Source of the DNA: Cheiracanthium punctorium
Taxonomy: Eukaryota > Arthropoda > Arachnida > Araneae > Cheiracanthiidae
Length of the DNA stretch: 64,000 bases
Reading direction: 5' to 3'
NCBI GenBank assembly: GCA_038373885.1
Contig: JAWZYV010018300.1
Coordinates: 372,001-436,000, forward strand
The number at the start of each line of letters is the position of its first letter. The first letter of the stretch is position 1. The notes beneath the pieces were generated by a model. The model saw nothing but the letters and a program-made list of their open reading frames with translations, made no database searches and was not told the origin of the DNA. Below are positions 32,453-41,982 of the stretch, piece after piece. The translations under genes were made by a program, and so were the position numbers.

Positions 32453-34087
32453 TCCATAGTGTCCCTTTTTTTGGGACGGCATTTTCGCTATCAGTCGAAA
32501 ACGTTACTTATTTTTCCTAGCCTTTATTCACGAATATTGGACCTCAACTCCGAGAATAATTTAACATGACCAAGCAGGATGCTGACATTTCAACTCCTAT
32601 ATCTAATGTTTTAAAAAGAAATTATCCCTTGTTCAAGAAATCGATATCTGAAATTTATCTATTGTTGCTGGTATTAGCAAAAATCGGAGAAAGTCGCAAA
32701 AATATCTGCACACAAATGGGTTAATAATAAGGAATAATGGAAGTAGTTTTAATTACGTCGATAGCATAATTTTTTATCATGCGTACAATATGGCGTCAAA
32801 ATATTCGCCAAATTGGCGACTGTATCCTCTTTCTCAGGAAATTCTATCAATGCACTTATTTTAAGCATCCCGTAAAAAAAGGGTTACTTCCCACACATCG
32901 GCACGCCAAGAGATCGCCAACAATTTCATCCCCTTTTCAAGAAGGATCAGTGCGTGACCCTGCAGATCTAGACTCACGGAAAATATCACCAGGATGGCCC
33001 CCGTTCTAAAGTGGGGATGGCAAAAGCGGGAAGATAGCAACCCATAAATTACTCCAGCCAGTGTCATTCGGAGATGTCTAGCAAGGGTATAATAAGAGTT
33101 CCTTTATCAGCAGCAATAATTAAAACTTGTCTTTAGAAAAATATTTTAAAACGCTAGAAGCATCGCACTTACTATCGCTTGTTTTGAAAAAAAAAATTTA
33201 ATATTTTATTCTTTTTTTTCACGATTTTAAAATTCGCTAATTTTAATTTAAAATGCGTGCGCTCACTCTCTCAGGAAGAAAAAAAGAAAAGAAGGGAAAT
33301 TTGAAGGAAGAAAATTGCGTTAACTATTTACATATATTTACCTCAAAATTTACTTATTCGTTTTAGTTGTGGACGCAGGATCTTATTTTAGGCTGTGTAT
33401 TCGGAGCACGTGACATGGCGCTTCCATTTTATAGTTGTCCTAGAAACTGCACAGATAGTATCAAAACACGTACTAAAATAATCTTTCACACATTATGAAG
33501 GTTTAATTTCTACCTGAAAATCAAAGTAAATTATCTGAATATTTTAATTGAATCCAACAAATTATTCGAAGAGTTTAGTTTCATAAATTGACATTTATTT
33601 TCCTATTTTATAAAGATAGTTGCAAGTTATGCATAAATGTATAAATTTAATAATATCTGATGCTAATAACTAATAAGTAGTTCGAAAAATCCTCTAAAGT
33701 TTTAGACATTCTAAAATTTAAACTTTTGGTCAGAGAAAAGAGAAAATTAGATTTTTTTTTTTTCGGAAACATATATCGTAATTTAATGTGTTCTCTTGAG
33801 TATTTGTAGAGCCTGAAATATTTAACCCATGAACCGTATATAGAACACTGTAAAACTAAAATTAAAAAAAAAAACCTGTTAAATTCTTTTTAAAAGCATT
33901 TTCTTAAATTCATGTTAAATATTTTTTGCAATTCCTCTAAAGAACTCTTCAGCAATGTGACACAGGCATTTAAAAGTTTAATGTTAAGAAAATCTTCATG
34001 CACGGGTGATTTGTGAAACGTAAATTAATTTCATTTAAGTAATATTCCACAGCAATTTTTTTTTCGGGGTTTCCCGCAAGTACCCTA
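32453..34087. other. AT-rich non-coding DNA
   Basis: Small opposing frames at 32779-33067 are not supported. 32870-33030 has balanced composition but no recognised content. Nothing else is identifiable until the Tc1 end at 34088. Confidence 0.35.
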
Positions 34088-34281
34088 CAGAGGGTGTTCA
34101 CACATTTTTGTAACGATTTTGCAAAGATATATATAGAAATAAATATAAGAATTTTATTTTCTAATGTGTTCAGTCTGATAGCCCTTTCTTTGAACCATCA
34201 TATTACATCTTGATTTCAAAGATGAAAGTCCTTTTCTTAAAACATCAAGGCTGATATTGTTCCACTCCTCCATCACAATCT
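34088..34281 (-). mobile_element. Truncated Tc1-like element, transposase 3' end
   Basis: The terminus CAGAGGGTGTTCACACATTT follows a TA dinucleotide at 34086-34087. Behind it on the minus strand is the C terminus of a Tc1-type transposase (34154-34281). The other end is gone; the sequence changes abruptly at about 34281 into a TAGTAATAT stretch and then a SINE. Confidence 0.7.
34154..34281 (-). pseudogene. Tc1-like transposase, C-terminal 40 residues
   Basis: The frame reads IVMEEWNNISLDVLRKGLSS and then LKSRCNMMVQRKGYQTEHIRK before TAA (34154-34156). The pattern EEW-x-x-I, then S-(L/M)-x-x-R-C-x-x-(V/M)-x-x-x-x-G-x-x-T-x-(Y/H) is the conserved tail of Tc1-type transposases. It is uninterrupted as far as it goes but lacks everything upstream, including the catalytic triad. 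Confidence 0.75.
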
Positions 34282-34309
34282 TGTAGTAATATGATCTTTT
34301 GTAGTAATA

Positions 34310-34562
34310 TATGAATGTATCTTGTGTTTGCGTGATTATGGCAACGCTATACTAGGGCAATCTGCCAAGGATATGCAGGTGCCTTGGTAGGAGAACTTTC
34401 TAAGGGGTTCTAAAGCGTATTCACGTTACATCTGGAAAAAACCTACCAAAAATCCAGACTGTTAGATCGACAGCTGCTCGATGGGACCCGATCCCGGGTC
34501 CTTCACTCTTCGGCAGTCTACCATTTTCAGTGACATAACTACTGTGCGATGGTAAGGCTATA
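34310..34562 (-). repeat. SINE S, minus-strand copy with tRNA-like head
   Basis: On the minus strand a box A-like CAGTAGTTATG (about 34535-34545) and a box B-like GGGATCGGGTCCC (about 34482-34494) lie about 40 bp apart. The body contains CTGTCGATCTAACAGTCTGG, shared in diverged form with 38112-38216 (CTGTCGATCTAATGGTCTG), and then CGTGAATACGC and CTTAGAAAGTTCTCC, shared with 56330-56460. Confidence 0.6.
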
Positions 34563-35314
34563 AATGTATCTTAAAGTAGAAAGATAATTCAACTCATCTT
34601 CGTTTAGAAATATATTTAATTTTATATTTCAATTCCATTCATTATCACTGAAAAATAACGTTCAATAAATACTTGTCACACATTTTTGCTTTCATGCCTT
34701 TTAAGATGCAATTTATTCCAGGAAAAACTTATGTATATGTAAAAAAAAAAAAAAAAAAAAAGTTACTATTACATTTGTTTGTTCATCTTAAAATACACTG
34801 GAATAAAATAAACTAGAAGTTTCTGTAGAAAATTTTACTTAATTGAAGTTTTAGACGTACTTCGTATTTTGTATGTATTAAGAAAATAAATGTATTTTGT
34901 ATTTTTTCAATTTAGAAAGCATTTTGTATTTTGTAATTTTTCGTGTTTGAATAAATGTAATTTGTATTTTGCATCGAAAATACATTTTTTTATGTATTTT
35001 GCCCAACTCTGCTTCTGTAGTTGCTTTCAAAGAGCATTGCAGAGCAAGCAGTAATTATTTTTATTTCCAACGGAGGGGAGAGTATGAGGGAGCGTCCTCT
35101 AAGTGAAATTGTACTCCCCCTCTCTAAACAACGGGGGATGAGGGGGAGAAAAGCAATAAACTTTAGGTTTACCTTTGCCGATCTCTGGGAAGATAGGTAA
35201 AAAAAGATGCTTTAAAAATAGTTCAACATCAATAACATTTTAGCAACTAAGATTAACAATTATTTATAATAAAAATTTCACAAAAATAACAATAGTTAAG
35301 CGAAATTGTTAATA
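34563..35314. other. AT-rich DNA with A run
   Basis: Contains a poly-A run at about 34741-34761 and several TATTTTGTATTTTGTA-like short repeats at 34860-34990. No gene or bounded element. Confidence 0.4.
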
Positions 35315-35715
35315 TTAGGTTGTGGAAAAAGAAATCCATTATTTTTTTCAGTACATGGCTGTAGTAATCAATCTCTCGTAAAGTATTCATCTAACAATTT
35401 CAGATTTATGCTCGTTGGAAAGGTAACATTTCGCACTAAAAAAATAAATAAATAAAATAAAATCTTTTGCTGTTTTTTGTTCGGTATACTCAGTTGTGAG
35501 TTACAAAGCGTTAAAAATGGAAGTCAACAAAGAAAAAATTCGGTACATTTTAAGTAATTTCAAAATTCTATTTTATTTCACCGGTGAAATTTTAGGAGAC
35601 AAGCTCATTGTTTACGAAACTTGGCTAAGAAAGTGGACGAATAATTCAACACTTTTCTCGAATAATTAACAGGTGGGTGAAAAATCGAAGTTTTTGACTC
35701 TACATTACGGAACAC
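35315..35715 (+). mobile_element. Mariner relic, internally deleted
   Basis: Starts TTAGGTTGTGGAAAAAGAAA after a TA (35313-35314), a mariner-type left terminus. About 200 bp downstream an ATG opens a mariner transposase N terminus (35517). The sequence then departs from the family, and the distal part (ACGGAACACCCTGTA at about 35700) looks like another element's end, so the right limit is approximate. Confidence 0.55.
35517..35669 (+). pseudogene. Mariner transposase N-terminal fragment
   Basis: The frame starts MEVNKEKIRYIL, which fits the first helix of the helix-turn-helix region in mariner transposases, then continues for 38 unrelated residues to TAA at 35667-35669. It is only 50 codons long, and no catalytic region remains. 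It lies at the distance from the terminus expected for a mariner start codon. Confidence 0.5.
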
Positions 35716-36223
35716 CCTGTATATATGAGTATATTTTTTAACTTTCTATAAATTCACTAATAGCTCGGTCTGCACATTACAGATTGCCGCTAAGCTTGCA
35801 ACGTTCTTATTTCAGCTCAGACAGACGGACCTTTTCCCTAATTTTTGAGCGAAATATCAAAACGAATGAATGATGCGATAAAAGTTGACACCACGTGAAT
35901 TGTTGTAGCGCATCTGGAGACATCCATATTGCTAAACTGAAAACAAGTTCTTTCCCCCCATTTATCTGAAAATATTTACCTAGGATCGCTCATTTCCATT
36001 CGGAGTAATTCCCTGCCAAAACTTCCTTATCGCCAGGAAGCCACCACGCTGTGATGGGACAGCGCCCGTTATCTTCCTCACTGACTGGACAAAATCTGCT
36101 CTTTCAAATCATCAAATTGGGTGTTTGTATTCAGATTCGGTTTCATGAGTCAAAACTGACGAAACTTTTCCCAAAACAAACACCGTCGCTCCTCAATCTT
36201 TCTTAGCTTTTTTGCGGTCCCCT

Positions 36224-36482
36224 TTAACACTTCGAGGCGCAACCCTTCCCCAATGCTGAAAAAAGGGCAGCCGTTGCCATCGCTCGACTTAACTACCGAC
36301 AAGATGGCGGACGATCGAAACGTTCATCGCGGGCCACAGAACTAGAGACCCTTTTTTGGCACAGCCGTCGCCATCGCTCGACTTAACTACCAGCAAGATG
36401 GCGGACGATCGAAACGTTCATCGCAGGCCACAGATCTAGAGACCCTTTTTTGACACAGCTGGCTGTGCGACACAGCCAGCTG
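36224..36482 (+). repeat. Family A MITE, copy 4, arm duplicated in tandem
   Basis: Starts TTAACACTTCGAGGCGCAAC (36224). The left arm, from CCATCGCTCGACTTAACTAC through GAGACCCTTTTTT, is present twice in direct orientation (about 36278-36355 and 36371-36452). It is followed by the centre CTGGCTGTGCGACACAGCCA, after which the element stops at 36482 without its right arm. The direct duplication is unusual for this palindromic family. Confidence 0.7.
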
Positions 36483-36591
36483 ATATAAAAGGGGCTACAC
36501 AAAGAAAAATCGTTCGAATACGAAATGTTTCTGCGCGTTTCCAGAAGAGCATGAAATTCAGTTTTAGTATATATATAATAAAAACTGAACA

Positions 36592-36630
36592 TGAAGTAAT
36601 TTATTTTTGGTCAGAAAATAAATTACTTCA
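36592..36630. repeat. Perfect 16-bp-arm hairpin
   Basis: TGAAGTAATTTATTTT and its exact complement AAAATAAATTACTTCA separated by 7 bp. A further partial copy AAGTAATTTATTTTATGACC follows at about 36636-36655. Confidence 0.7.
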
Positions 36631-36753
36631 TATCCAAGTAATTTATTTTATGACCTCACCATACGGAGAATAAAAATATTGAGCGTAGACATGCTTTCGT
36701 CAAACATTGTTTCTAGTGCCCGTTGTAATTGCCTTCACAACGGGCTTTGACTT

Positions 36754-36969
36754 CTAGTTTATGATAGGAAGGCTAGAAACACAATTAAACCTAGATTTAA
36801 TTTTTACATTTTAAATAGTATTGTTAAATTGAAAATTAACCTTAATTATTAGTCTTCTATAAATAACTAGTTTATGATAGGAAGGCTAGAAACACAGTTA
36901 AAACTAGATTTAATTTTTACATTTTAAATAGTTTTGTTAAATTGAAAATTAACCTTATTATTAGTCTTC
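36754..36969. repeat. 113-bp tandem duplication
   Basis: CTAGTTTATGATAGGAAGGC begins at 36754 and again at 36867. The copies differ at only a few positions over about 100 bp, which points to a recent event. Confidence 0.85.
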
Positions 36970-38111
36970 AAAACGAATACTACTATCCTTTGCAATTAAA
37001 TTAAATTAAATTTTTACTTCCTTTCACAAATACAAACAAAAACGTTTTGCTCTGGCTTTTAAAAAATAGTTAAAACAACCCATTAGTAGGTATCGATAAT
37101 ATACTTATAAGAGAAACTTATGCTCAAATCACTTTACTTTTATTGAAACCGCAATACTACTAAATTAAAAGAGAAAACTTGAAGTATACAATCACTTCTG
37201 TTGAGATCATGTATGTTGAGGAAAGAAACTTAATATATAAAATCTCTTGTGAGATCATTTAAATTTATCCAATTATTTAATTACTTATTCTGTTCAAAAA
37301 AGAGCGGGACACACCTTTCACGGAAGGTGTGCCCTAAAGTCCCAGAAACGGGACGTCCCGTCTCTCGCGGGACGGTTGACAACCCTAATCGCAACCCCAA
37401 GTTCAGAAACGATGCTTTTATAACGGCACAACAGCAATGCATTTATGTTGCATGCATTAACTATTTTTAGTAAGTATTTTATTTTAAGTTGCTCGCTGTG
37501 AAAATAAAATAAATAAAAATCTTTAAACAAAAATGCTTAACACAAACATTTTTATCGAAATTTAGGGACGAGATTTTCTGTTACAAAGTTCATTGACAAA
37601 TGTGTTGCATAAGTAATATTTGAAATAAAATTTAGAAAGTTCTTTTAAAGATTTTCCGTGTTTTATAAACCTTAATGAACAATGATGCATAAGATCATTT
37701 ATTGACTAATATTTATCTTTTTTATTGCCAGAGGTTTATTTCGCTTTTAAAAAGTTATACGATTTAGTTAAAAGAATTTTCATGTTAAATGTTACACATC
37801 ATATTACATATTTATTACATTAATTTTATAAGCTATATTAAATATTTCTCAAATTTTGTATATTTTTTAAATTAAATACTTTTAAATGTATTAAATATTT
37901 TAGCTTAGTTGTTCTTATATCACAGTTTACTGAACTTTTTTTGCGTCTATTTTAAAATCTTAAAATCAATAATTTTCTTTCTTTTTTTTTTACTATTAAT
38001 TATTTTTTCTAGTTTTGACTTGGACGAACTCTTTATTATTTTTTCGCACATGTGCAGTGTATTGTCTCACTATGATTATTAGTGACAGTCAATGACACAG
38101 CGGATAAGAAA
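36970..38111. other. AT-rich DNA with one possible element end
   Basis: At 37295-37390 is a GC-rich patch (GGGACGTCCCG, CTCTCGCGGGACGG, then GTTGACAACCCT) that resembles a hAT-like terminus, but no partner end was found. The rest is AT-rich with no gene. Confidence 0.4.
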
Positions 38112-38216
38112 CTGAAAGCTGGTAGATGGCCAAAGTGTATAGGCTCAGTGTGTTGGCCTACCGTGCGACTGTCGATCTAATGGTCTGAAATTTCGGACGG
38201 TTTTCTCCAGATTACG
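38112..38216 (+). repeat. SINE S, partial plus-strand copy
   Basis: ACTGAAAGCTGGTAGATGGC, GCGACTGTCGATCTAATGGT and GGTTTTCTCCAGATTA align with the minus-strand copy at 34310-34562. The tRNA-like boxes are degraded. Confidence 0.5.
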
Positions 38217-38226
38217 AAAATTTCAT

Positions 38227-38406
38227 TCAAAAAGTATTTGTTGTGAATTTTTTATCAATGAATTCTAATTTTTCATATTGCTGTATAAAAGGAACATAGT
38301 TAAATACTACTATAGCGCTATTCAGAGGTTTATCCTCGGCATCTACATAATTTCCGCAATTATTAACAGCCTCCAAATAACGCTTGACAATGAATAAGAA
38401 AACAAA
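38227..38406 (-). other. Unidentified 59-codon minus-strand open stretch
   Basis: Open between TGA at 38407-38409 and TGA at 38227-38229, without an ATG start. It includes IVKRYLEAVNNCGNYVDAED, whose composition looks protein-like and faintly recalls transposase C-terminal tails of the R-x-x-x-x-V-x-x-x-G-x-Y-V/I-E type. It directly abuts a SINE S copy. I do not recognise a family and do not claim a gene. Confidence 0.2.
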
Positions 38407-38923
38407 TCAACGTCTGTCGTTTTAATACACAAAACCTTAACCGTACTTTGAAAAATAATTCAATGCCAAAACTCCTTTCGTAACAATGCAGCTTTAAAGT
38501 ATTAGGCAGTTCAGAGCCTAATGGAAATTTTAAAATCATGTAACTAACTCATATGAAACAAGAGTTATAATGAAACGATAAATTTAAATGAAGTGAAATT
38601 TTTCACATCAATATAAAATCTGAAAATTTCCATTCTAATTTAAATCAGTACGCCCAGAATCTATTAAAAATATATTGATTCTACTTACAATTTTAAAATC
38701 GTGTTATTGCCGCAACGTGAAAATATCATAAAATATATTTTGATAAATGTTTTCTTTAGATTTTTACAAATATAGTTTTAGAACTGTTTTCTAATGCTGA
38801 GCGAATTAATATTATTTGAGCGATAAATAGTTCAATTGCAAAATAAGTCTTATCGTGTTAAACGAAACAGATTATAAATCTTTTAACACATTACATATGC
38901 ACTTATGAAAATTTCACGTCATT

Positions 38924-39097
38924 CAGTGAAACCTGTCTGTAGCGGAATCGAGACGATTTTAAAATTATTTTCCGCTGAAAGCAGGTGTCTTTGGATGAAT
39001 GTAACGGACCGGCCATTTATTTAGACCTCGGAAATATTTCCAAATATGTGGGAAAAGCTTTCCTTCTTACAGAGTCCGTTTGAGACAGGTTTTACTG
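38924..39097. repeat. 174-bp pogo-like MITE
   Basis: Ends CAGTGAAACCTGTC and GACAGGTTTTACTG form an inverted pair, with inner AGCGGAATC versus GAGTCCGTTT also roughly mirrored. The right flank is TA but the left is TT, so the target duplication is not clean. Confidence 0.55.
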
Positions 39098-40301
39098 TAT
39101 TTTACAGGGTGTCTATAAAATGCTTTCCCCGATAAAGAAAATTTATATAGTGTTATTAATTGATAAAACGTGAAAAATGCAGCTGTTTCAAAGTCTCACG
39201 TATTAACACATAAAAATAGGATCTTGTTATATATTGGAAGATATATTAGATCTTACATTCAGACAAGATTTAATTGAGGAAATTTTCAGATGACAGCGTG
39301 TTGTAGAACCAAAATCGCAAAATATCAAGGATTCTGTCCACCAAAAGATTTTTTTTAAAGGAAAATACGACCTTCATTCAATTTTACTTTCTAAATAGTT
39401 CTCGAAAGAGATATGATACAAAAATACAAAACTTTAATCCTCAATACAAAAGTTTTACTGCATTCTTTATGTTGAAAGCCTCTATTATTTCATTATTTTT
39501 ATGTCAGTTAGCAACTCGTTTTTCCTTCTATAATTGTATTTGGATTTCTTCCCGCCACCCCTTAATTTGGTGGATCTGAAATTGGAAATTTTTAGTTGCT
39601 CAAAATCAGTGTACCTAAACCAGTGGCATACGCGGTATTTCTAAAAGGAATGGGGGTATTTAAAATGTCCTAAAAAGATACTAAAAAATGTCCTAATATT
39701 TTAAAAGTAAATCTTCTAAAAACGAAGCTGCCTGTTTTCAAGGGGTGACCACCCTGTCTAGCGTACGCCACTGACATACGTAAATAACGATGGACGAAAC
39801 AATGGGCTGGACGTAAAATTTCTATTGAGTAATGAGGTGTGGTCTTGTTACGTCTCGAACGGGAAAAAATGTTTCGAATCGTTCCATTTCCATTCAGTAC
39901 TGAAAAATAGCCTCGTCTCTTCTCGCACAGCAAGAGACTAACACTACTGGCCAAAAGTACTGCAAGTTTGAGAAATCCAACCATCGTTTCAAGAATAATC
40001 CCAGAAAAAGTGGACAGAAAATTTGTCAGATTTAAATATTTTTGAGAATTTATGTAGTATAATTCGAAAGAATACATCTGTAAATCCCCAAAAGACAAAA
40101 TGAGAGCTTCAGGAACCCATTATTTAAGTTGGTAACATGAAACACCAAAGCAAGTGTTGGAAAACAATGTGGATTCCATATCTAAAAGAGTGGCTGTTGT
40201 GATCAAAGTGAAAGCTGCTCAGCAACATAATAAATGATCTTTAGTTCAATTGCATTTATTTATTATCCTTCTTTTCGCAGAATAACTTTCGAATAAAATT
40301 T
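39098..40301. other. AT-rich non-coding DNA
   Basis: A phrase ACAGGGTGTCTATAAAATGC at about 39105 resembles many Tc1/mariner ends but has no partner. The 142-codon minus frame at 39670-40098 shows no recognised domain; it was considered as a downstream exon of the neuregulin-like gene and rejected. Confidence 0.35.
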
Positions 40302-40351
40302 CCGGAATAAAATTAAATAAAGAATGAATTCTTTATTTAATTTTATTCCGG
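40302..40351. repeat. Perfect 24-bp-arm palindrome
   Basis: CCGGAATAAAATTAAATAAA (continuing GAAT) is exactly mirrored after a 2-bp centre, ending ATTTTATTCCGG. The 50-bp structure lies about 410 bp downstream of the predicted splice donor of the coding exon. Confidence 0.8.
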
Positions 40352-40753
40352 CTAACCAAACTAGATTATGATTTCTATAATAACCTATATATTTTTTATG
40401 CTATTTTTTCGATAAATTAAATAATTATTTTTGTTCTTTAACTTAATGCTATCTTGCCTTTGAAGGAATTAATTTAACATGTTGACATTAAAATATCAAT
40501 TATATGGAATTTTAATTTTGACGGGGGAGAGGGGGGGCTTAATCTTGAAAAGGGTTAGATTTCTCAAACTTGAAATACTTTTGGGCAGTAGTTTATCTCC
40601 GTGTCTTCTCGTATCCATCGCCAGATGTAAACAGGCTAACGATATCCCGCGTCCGTTTTCGAAAGTGCCGGTCGAGGTAAAACGGTGTTGGGAAGGAAAA
40701 GCTTTTATCGACACCCTGTATAGACAGACACTAGTCGTAAAAGGGGGGGCATC

Positions 40754-40759
40754 ACTCAC
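40754..40759 (-). other. 5' splice donor of the coding exon
   Basis: On the minus strand CAGTGTG is followed by GTGAGT, a full-consensus donor, at 40759-40754. The reading frame meets a stop (TGA, 40754-40752) immediately after it, so splicing here is needed for a longer product. Confidence 0.7.
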
Positions 40760-41225
40760 CACACTGGTCGCAGAGCACCCTGGACACGGCCTTCCTCTTG
40801 GAGTAGTCCTCTGGGGCGGCCACGGCGATCATCCTCTTGCGCCAGGGCGCCGCGAACACGACGTACCGGCGCCCGGGAACGAGGGCGCCCTCCTCCAGGA
40901 TCGCACCCCGGCACCTCGCCGGGTGGTGGCGGACGGCGAACTCCACGACGACGACGGAGGAGGGGGCGTCCGGGCGGCGCCCCTTCAGCGCCCTGTCCAC
41001 GCGGAAGGTCGCCCTGTGCGAGGGGCCCCGCCTCTCCGGGGCGGCGGTCAGCGTGCCTTGGAAGACGGAGGGCGCGAGCAGGGCCTTGGTCTGGGCGTCG
41101 GGGGCTGAGGCGGCGCCCAGCACGGGGCAGTCGGCTGCGAGGAGGGGCGGCGGCGGCAGCAGCAGGAGCAGCAGCAGAATCAGCGGCGTGAGCGGCGGCT
41201 GTGGAGTGGGGCAGCTACACTGCAT
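40760..41225 (-). CDS. First coding exon of a neuregulin/vein-like secreted EGFR ligand (partial)
   Basis: The exon encodes 155 residues plus one base. The start MQCSCPTP is preferred because it opens a signal peptide: a leucine run (ILLLLLLLPPPPLLAA) then ADCPVLG. In-frame codons extend upstream to 41363 but are low-complexity. The mature part reads APSVFQGTL, RATFRVDRALKGR, then GRRYVVFAAP and SRVLCDQCG. The same order (V-x-x-G, a beta-strand x-V-x-x-V-x-K, R-Y-I-F-F, then I-L-C-x-x-C) occurs at the N terminus of neuregulins and the insect ligand vein, just before their Ig domain. The exon ends in phase 1 at GTGAGT. Later Ig and EGF exons were not found in the window. It is CpG-rich, unlike its surroundings. 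The vein/neuregulin label is inference; another secreted protein is possible. Confidence 0.55.
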
Positions 41226-41560
41226 CGCCGCCGCTGTTCCCCGGGTGGTGGCGAGGCATCTGTACCACCGGGTAAGGCTGCAGCAGTCGTTGTTAGAGGA
41301 GAGGGAAGAAGCAAGTCTTGGTGGGTTCCTGTAGATGTGGTGTGTCCGCTCAGCACGGAGCACTCGGTTCTGTCTGTCTGTGCCAGGGAGAAGAGGAAGA
41401 GAGAAGAGATGGACCGCTTATCATCGGCTCCTCCGATAACAACTCCTTCCTCCTACCAAAAGCACGCGCCCTCTGGTTGGATCTTTCCTCCGGACAGGTG
41501 ATGATGCCGATGAGGAACCTTCTCTCTCTCTCCTCTCTCTCTCTCTCGATGTGAGGATGA
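41226..41560 (-). promoter_or_regulatory. CpG-rich 5' leader and GAGA-rich proximal region
   Basis: Directly upstream (minus strand) of the coding exon. CpG density stays high to about 41300. Between 41521 and 41549 the minus strand is GAGAGAGAGAGAGGAGAGAG, the type of tract bound by GAGA factor in arthropod promoters. No TATA box or initiator was clearly placed, so the transcription start is unknown. Confidence 0.4.
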
Positions 41561-41657
41561 GTTAGTTTTTTTTTCCCATCTCGGAAAAGTTTCGAGAGGG
41601 AGGGGCGAGAGGTTCTTGCATCAGTCGGTTAGTGTTGCCTCGGTATCAGTGGCGTTG

Positions 41658-41982
41658 TTAAACTCTTTGAGGTGCAACCCTTTTCCCAACGCTTTAAAAA
41701 AGGGCAGCCGTCGCCATCGCTCGACTTAACTACCAGAAAGATCGAAGGGACGATCGAAAGCAAGGGATGATCGAAACGTTCATCGAGTGCCACAGATCTA
41801 GAGACCCTTTTTTGACGACAGCTGGCTGTGCGGCACAGCCAGCTGCGTCATAAAAGGGTCTCTAGATCTGTGGCACGTGATGAACGTTTCGATCGTCCGC
41901 CATCTTGCTGGTTATTAAGTCGAGCGATGGCAACGGCTGCCATTTTTCAGCATTGGGAAAGAGTTGCGTCTCAAAGGGTTAA
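41658..41982. repeat. Family A MITE, copy 5, fully symmetric foldback (325 bp)
   Basis: Bounded by TTAA at 41658-41661 and 41979-41982, with the same terminal type at both ends (AAACTCTTTGAGGTGCAACC against GGTTGCG-type CTCAAAGGG-TTAA). The whole element is one palindrome with arms of about 155 bp around CTGGCTGTGCGGCACAGCCA near 41830. The left arm carries a small local insertion near 41740-41775. Its right TTAA is shared with repeat B copy 3. If transcribed it would fold into a long hairpin. Confidence 0.8.

Noticed and set aside
39670..40098. Possible second exon of the neuregulin/vein-like gene
   Set aside because: No Ig or EGF cysteine/tryptophan pattern and no convincing acceptor in the right phase.
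40479..41334. Long plus-strand open frames (209 and 165 codons) across the CpG-rich region
   Set aside because: They are antisense shadows of the minus-strand exon in GC-rich DNA; their translations are low-complexity and lack signal or domain features.
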